From Bog-950 sp044228435 (lineage in GTDB: Bacteria > Bacteroidota > Bacteroidia > Chitinophagales > LD1), in assembly GCA_044228435.1 (NCBI GenBank), contig JBGAUW010000002.1, positions 310,001 through 374,000 on the forward strand: a stretch of DNA of 64,000 nt. Direction: 5' to 3'. How positions within the stretch are numbered: the first letter of the stretch is position 1; each line of letters begins with the position of its first letter. A program made the position numbers and the translations under genes. The notes beneath the pieces were generated by a model that was given only the letters and a program-made list of their open reading frames with translations, did no database searches and had not been told where the DNA came from. Shown here piece after piece: positions 60,418 to 64,000 of the stretch.

Positions 60418-61352
60418 TTAAATCATCGGTAGTGGCGCCTCCTTTCGCTTTTTATAGTAGGTTTTCCAGCGTCTTTTAATTTCTCCTTCAAGGCGATGTG
60501 CCTCCTGCGGGGTAAGCATGTCAATGCTGGAATGCAGACGTTGGTTGTTATAAATGGTAACTGCGTTATAAATGCCTTGGCTGGCCTCCTCAAAAGAACT
60601 ATACGCGAGTTGTAGTAATTCACCTTTGAGAATGCCATTTATCCTCTCCGCAATTGCATTTTTTCTTGGATCACCGTCCGGAGTCATACTGATAAGTATG
60701 TTTTCATTTTCCAAAATCGCTACGTAATCATTGCAGCAATATTGAACACCCCGGTCGGAATGATGAATTAATTTTTTTTGCCTGAGATTAAATTGCAAAG
60801 CCATTTTTAAGGCGTTTACACATCCCGCTGTACCTAAGTCTTTTGAAAGGCAAAACCCCACTATCTTATGCGAATAGGCATCGGTTATGAGACTTAGATA
60901 GGCAAAATGTTCCTGCACCCGTATATAAGTAACATCGCTTACCCAAAGTTGCCCGGGAGTTGTAGGAATAAAATCCTTTACCCGGTAAGGATGCCGCCTG
61001 AACCAATGGTTGCTCCATGTGGTTCGTGGTGTTTTACGCTTGCGCCTTCGCACTAGTAGCGCGTTTTCGCGCAATACCTCAAAGAGGGCATCTCTTCCTA
61101 TTTGAATTTGGTGTTGCTCTAAAAAATCATTCATCATAAGTAATAGCTTTCGCCCACCTACACATCGTTGGCTCTGACGGATTTGAACCACTCTTTGCAC
61201 GATTAAGTCTTCTTGCAAAGCCTGTTTCTCACAATCCTTTTGGTATTGATAAAAAGCTTGCCTGCTATAACCAAGCAGTGAACAAAGCTGCGCTAAACAG
61301 CGAGGCTCAGTTTGTTCTACTCGCGTGACCGCTTGGTGCCAGCTTTTTTTCG
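60418..61352 (-). CDS. IS3-family transposase OrfB (DDE domain), made by -1 frameshift from OrfA
   Basis: The OrfB frame can be read from the frameshift site at 61344-61350 (KKSWHQAVTRVEQTEPRCLAQLC) through LLGYSRQAFYQYQKD and an HTH_21-like region to the rve/DDE core: D in WVSDVTYI, D in HHSDRGVQY, E in NAIAERINGILKGEL. The first start-like codon (TTG, 61216-61218) is too far downstream for a whole protein, so expression most likely needs the fusion. Together OrfA and OrfB form the active transposase, which cuts and joins the IS ends. The frame is intact to the stop. Confidence 0.88.
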
Positions 61353-61652
61353 TAAATCAATCCCGTATTGCTCCTTGCCTATATCCAGCATAGCATTCAA
61401 TAGCTTATTATGCAATTGCGCCTTGCGCAATTCTTCCTGGAGTTGCTCTACATCATTAGGTAAAGGCTGTGTGGTAACCTGCTCTATGACCGGCTTTTCC
61501 CACTTTAACTTCTGTTCATAGGGGGCTATCACACTTTTTACCCATCTGGCTATGGTAGCATGGCTTATCCCATATTTTTTAGCCAGTTTCCGGCAGCTTA
61601 TACCGCCTTGTAGGTATTCCCGGATAACCGCTTCTTTTTGGTAGTAACTCAT
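61317..61652 (-). CDS. IS3-family transposase OrfA (helix-turn-helix)
   Basis: The 111-aa protein opens MSYYQKEAVIREYLQGGISCRKLAKKYGISHATIARWVKS, a helix-turn-helix that recognises the IS ends, followed by a leucine-rich coiled coil (QLQEELRKAQLHNKLLNAML). A run of seven A residues (61344-61350, minus strand) near its end forms the slippery A-AAA-AAA-G site used for -1 frameshifting into OrfB. On its own OrfA often represses. Confidence 0.9.
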   Translation of the reverse strand: MSYYQKEAVIREYLQGGISCRKLAKKYGISHATIARWVKSVIAPYEQKLKWEKPVIEQVTTQPLPNDVEQLQEELRKAQLHNKLLNAMLDIGKEQYGIDLRKKAGTKRSRE

Positions 61653-61837
61653 TTTGTCGCAAATTTAGTGTCAACTTTTTGTCAACCTATTTCAGGACAA
61701 GACACTGTTTTAGGATTTGTCCAATTTAGATTTGACAAATGAGAGAAAAGTTGTCAAATCGGGCGCTCGCCCCAGGTATAGAAAACCATTAAATCAAAGA
61801 ACTTAAAACTCATACAAAGATATGAAATAATGGTTAA

Positions 61838-63112
61838 TTAAAGGCCGAAAATATTTACCTGTGCAATGTATGTTGCCATGCCCGCAACAAAACCGACAAT
61901 TGCAATCCATGAGATGTTTTTTAAGTACCACATAAAGTCTATTTTTTCAATGCCCATTGCGGCAACACCTGCGGCGGACCCGATAATAATAGCACTGCCG
62001 CCGGTGCCGGCAGTAAGGGCCAGAAATTCCCAAAAATGGTGGTCGGTAGGGTAAGTTGAAAGCGTATACATGCCTTGCGCCGCAGCAACAATGGGTACAT
62101 TATCAATTATAGAAGAAATTAACCCTAATGCTGCACCAATGAGGTAAACATTGCCTAATGACTGATCAAGTGCATCGGCCAAAATTTTAAGTAAACCAAA
62201 CGACTGGAGCGCCGAAACCGCTAACAATATACCAAGAAAGAAAAGAATACTGGGTGTATCAATCTTTTCGAGCGCGTGGGTAACGGTTAAATTGTGTTTT
62301 TCGCTGGAAGGCTTACTAAAGTGCATAAGCGATACAATAATCCAAAGTATGCCCATGGCCAGTAAAATACCCATAAAAGGCGGCAGATGGGTTAGTATTT
62401 TAAATACCGGTACCGATAGAAGCAGCAACACCCCGCTTACCAAAATTATTTTCGCTTCTTTTCTTTCAACTGTAATTTCCTCTTCTTCCTTCGGCTTTAT
62501 TTTTTGGTTGCGGAACCGGGGGCTTATAATAGCCAAAGGCAACAGGCATACTATAAGGCTGGGCAAAAATAGCTGCAGCATAATGTTTTGGGCCGTTATT
62601 TGCCCTCCAATCCAAAGCATGGTGGTAGTTACATCGCCCAAGGGCGAAAATGCTCCGCCGGCATTGGCGGCAATAATTATCATGCCGGTAAACCAAAGCC
62701 TATCCTCTTTTTCTTCCAAAAGTTTTGCTATCAGCGAAGTCATAACTATGGCGGTAGTAAGATTATCGAGCAAAGCGGATGCAAAAAAGGTGATGCCTGC
62801 AATAATCCACAGCAACTTTACTTTACTGGTAGTTTTAATACGGTCGGTTATAAGTATAAATCCGCTGTGGCTGTCTATAAGCTCAACAATCGTCATGGCG
62901 CCCATTAAAAAAAACAATATGCCCGCGGTTTCGCTAAGGTGGTGGTAAAGCTGTTCAAGCGCTACTTCGCGGTCAACCCCGCTCAAAATATATAAGGTCC
63001 AGCAAAGCACTCCGGTTACCAGGGCGGCAGCGGCCTTATCTACCTTTAAGGGATGTTCGAAGGCTATGGCCAGGTAGCCAATAATAAAAATAACAATGGC
63101 AGCAATCATCAT
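61838..63112 (-). CDS. nhaD: NhaD-type sodium:proton antiporter
   Basis: The 424-aa protein has about 11-12 transmembrane helices and belongs to the NhaD/ArsB ion-transporter superfamily. It shows LFFLMGAMTIVELIDSHSGF, the DNLTT motif (SALLDNLTTAIVMTSL), AANAGGAFSPLGDVTTTMLWIGGQI and a second IDNVPIVAAAQGMY, the paired acidic/Asn pore motifs. It would exchange Na+ (or Li+) for H+ at the inner membrane. The start codon lies 2 bp from the stop of the DUF389 gene upstream, so the two are co-transcribed. Confidence 0.9.
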   Translation of the reverse strand: MMIAAIVIFIIGYLAIAFEHPLKVDKAAAALVTGVLCWTLYILSGVDREVALEQLYHHLSETAGILFFLMGAMTIVELIDSHSGFILITDRIKTTSKVKLLWIIAGITFFASALLDNLTTAIVMTSLIAKLLEEKEDRLWFTGMIIIAANAGGAFSPLGDVTTTMLWIGGQITAQNIMLQLFLPSLIVCLLPLAIISPRFRNQKIKPKEEEEITVERKEAKIILVSGVLLLLSVPVFKILTHLPPFMGILLAMGILWIIVSLMHFSKPSSEKHNLTVTHALEKIDTPSILFFLGILLAVSALQSFGLLKILADALDQSLGNVYLIGAALGLISSIIDNVPIVAAAQGMYTLSTYPTDHHFWEFLALTAGTGGSAIIIGSAAGVAAMGIEKIDFMWYLKNISWIAIVGFVAGMATYIAQVNIFGL

Positions 63113-63114
63113 AA

Positions 63115-64000
63115 TTAAAAATACGTTTTAAGGTTAGTTGAGTTAATGCGTACTTTAAGCCACTCTCCAATTTTTAGCTTTTGCCTGCTATCAAATTTTT
63201 GCCTGCTATCAATTATTGCCACCCATTGTGGTTTTGAAGTACTATCGGTATTTACCATGGCTATTTGCAAAACACAACTTTTAATTGCCGGATACTGTAC
63301 TTTCAGTTCCTTATATACCTGCTGCGCCAGTGCCTTCTCATTGGCAATACTATCTAAGCGCAATTTGTAATTATAGATTTGAGATTCTTTTTCGGTTATA
63401 GCCAGCGAAAGATTACTGCTTTGCTTATCTATTTCGCCGTTATCTTTCAGGTACGAAAAGCCCTGCTGTATTTCTAATGTAGAACCGCTCAAATCATACA
63501 TCGGTAGTTTACTTTTTAGTGTCTCAATTTTCTGCGGCTCAATATATTCCCCACCATAGGTGAGCGTTATTGTTTTCTTTTTAGCATCTACTGTTTTTTT
63601 CAGCAAGTAGTCGTTTGGAAATGCCCCTTCATTTTCAATAAAGCGTTTAGCTTTTTGCTGAAACTTGTTTTGCTGCACGATGTCGTATCCGAAATAAATA
63701 CTGGGCAAAACAGTAACAACCACTATAGCCCACACAATTCGTTGTGCCTTCTTTTCATCGCTTTTAGCCGGTAAAGTTTTAAAGGGAAATTTGAGGAACC
63801 TGGCTGTTAAAAGCGTGGCTAATGCAATAAATACCGTATTTATAATAAACAGGTAAAACGCACCAAAAAAGAAACTAAACTGTAATGTAGCTAAACCATA
63901 ACCCGCCGTACATAAAGGTGGCATTAAGGCTGTTGCAATAGCTACCCCCGGTATTACATTTCCCTTTTGCCGGCTACTCATAGCCAAAATACCGGCAAGG
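63115..64000 (-). CDS. DUF389 family membrane protein (5' end outside the window)
   Basis: This is the C-terminal part of a DUF389 (TIGR00341-like) protein: the first visible residues are LAGILAMSSRQKGNVIPGVAIATALMPPLCTAGYGLA, a conserved membrane segment, with two more helices. A soluble part (~residues 95-290 of the visible portion) follows, with a BON/periplasmic-like region ending VRINSTNLKTYF. The frame runs off the right edge, so the N-terminus is missing. Function of the family is unknown. It is co-directional with nhaD, 2 bp away. Confidence 0.8.
   Translation of the reverse strand, partial: LAGILAMSSRQKGNVIPGVAIATALMPPLCTAGYGLATLQFSFFFGAFYLFIINTVFIALATLLTARFLKFPFKTLPAKSDEKKAQRIVWAIVVVTVLPSIYFGYDIVQQNKFQQKAKRFIENEGAFPNDYLLKKTVDAKKKTITLTYGGEYIEPQKIETLKSKLPMYDLSGSTLEIQQGFSYLKDNGEIDKQSSNLSLAITEKESQIYNYKLRLDSIANEKALAQQVYKELKVQYPAIKSCVLQIAMVNTDSTSKPQWVAIIDSRQKFDSRQKLKIGEWLKVRINSTNLKTYF

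Larger units (their letters stand above)
60186..61704 (-). mobile_element. IS3-family (IS150-like) insertion sequence, apparently complete
   Basis: The 1519-bp element has 25-bp terminal inverted repeats starting TGT, with 21 of 25 positions matching, and is flanked by a 3-bp direct repeat CTG (60183-60185 and 61705-61707). Inside are OrfA and OrfB on the minus strand, overlapping with a -1 frameshift. All parts look intact, so it may still move. It lies between rlmB and nhaD and disrupts no recognised gene. Confidence 0.9.

Overview
The window looks like a chromosomal segment of a Bacteroidota bacterium, probably Chitinophagales- or Sphingobacteriales-like. The evidence is several secreted proteins with type IX secretion (T9SS) sorting domains (type A at 24-1397 and 30150-32771, type B/gliding-type at 21572-26869), SprB repeats, a DUF2723/GT117 membrane protein, an alpha/beta-fused 2-oxoacid dehydrogenase E1, and promoter boxes of the Bacteroidota TAnnTTTG type. 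All functions are read from the sequence and from family knowledge; no database search was run.

Layout. 24-1397 is a YHYH-domain T9SS cargo protein. 1616-6390 is an AT-rich restriction-modification island. It holds a serine recombinase, a single-chain type IIG-like restriction/methylase, and between them a silent alternative C-terminus in opposite orientation, bounded by an exact 18-bp inverted repeat. 6644-10829 holds an SDR, a GT-C membrane glycosyltransferase, a DUF1573 protein and an aminotransferase. 10955-12915 (minus) is a GDP-heptose block (gmhA, hddC, gmhB). 13059-14897 (minus) is the tRNA-Thr/Tyr/Gly/Thr-tuf operon with an extra decayed tRNA. 15166-19988 (minus) has a ribosome hibernation factor, a zinc-ribbon protein, fused E1, an FAH-family hydrolase and a DoxX-like membrane protein. 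20093-26869 is a pair of large secreted proteins. 26885-29238 (minus) is prs-rplY-pth. 30150-32771 is an LRR T9SS protein. 33014-38067 (minus) is a copper-handling cluster. 38220-41397 has pirin, PhnA and YoaK proteins. 41433-45606 (minus) is a pair of tail-fibre-like surface proteins. 45731-53991 is a mixed region (Crp/Fnr regulator, YCII, Hsp20, UbiA, M28 peptidase, lipocalin, and a large unknown membrane protein). 54333-59490 has tRNA-Gln, GT117 and rlmB separated by palindrome-rich DNA. 60186-61704 is a complete IS3-family element. 61838-64000 (minus) has NhaD and a truncated DUF389 protein.

The most notable system is a predicted phase-variable restriction-modification enzyme. Inverting 2237-2928 would replace the last 133 residues of the 1287-aa enzyme, in frame, with an alternative 131-residue C-terminus now stored silently on the other strand. 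The two alternative 3' ends overlap antisense by 106 bp in the middle of the invertible segment, and a Pin/Hin-type serine recombinase starts 24 bp outside it.

Other points worth attention are an 83-bp palindromic repeat present in two copies about 53 kb apart, a tRNA pseudogene inside the tuf operon, an AraC regulator with a metal-binding-like N-terminus in the copper cluster, a 684-aa unknown membrane protein with an apparent internal duplication, and palindrome-rich intergenic regions near 54.2 kb, 58.1-58.7 kb and 59.6-59.9 kb.
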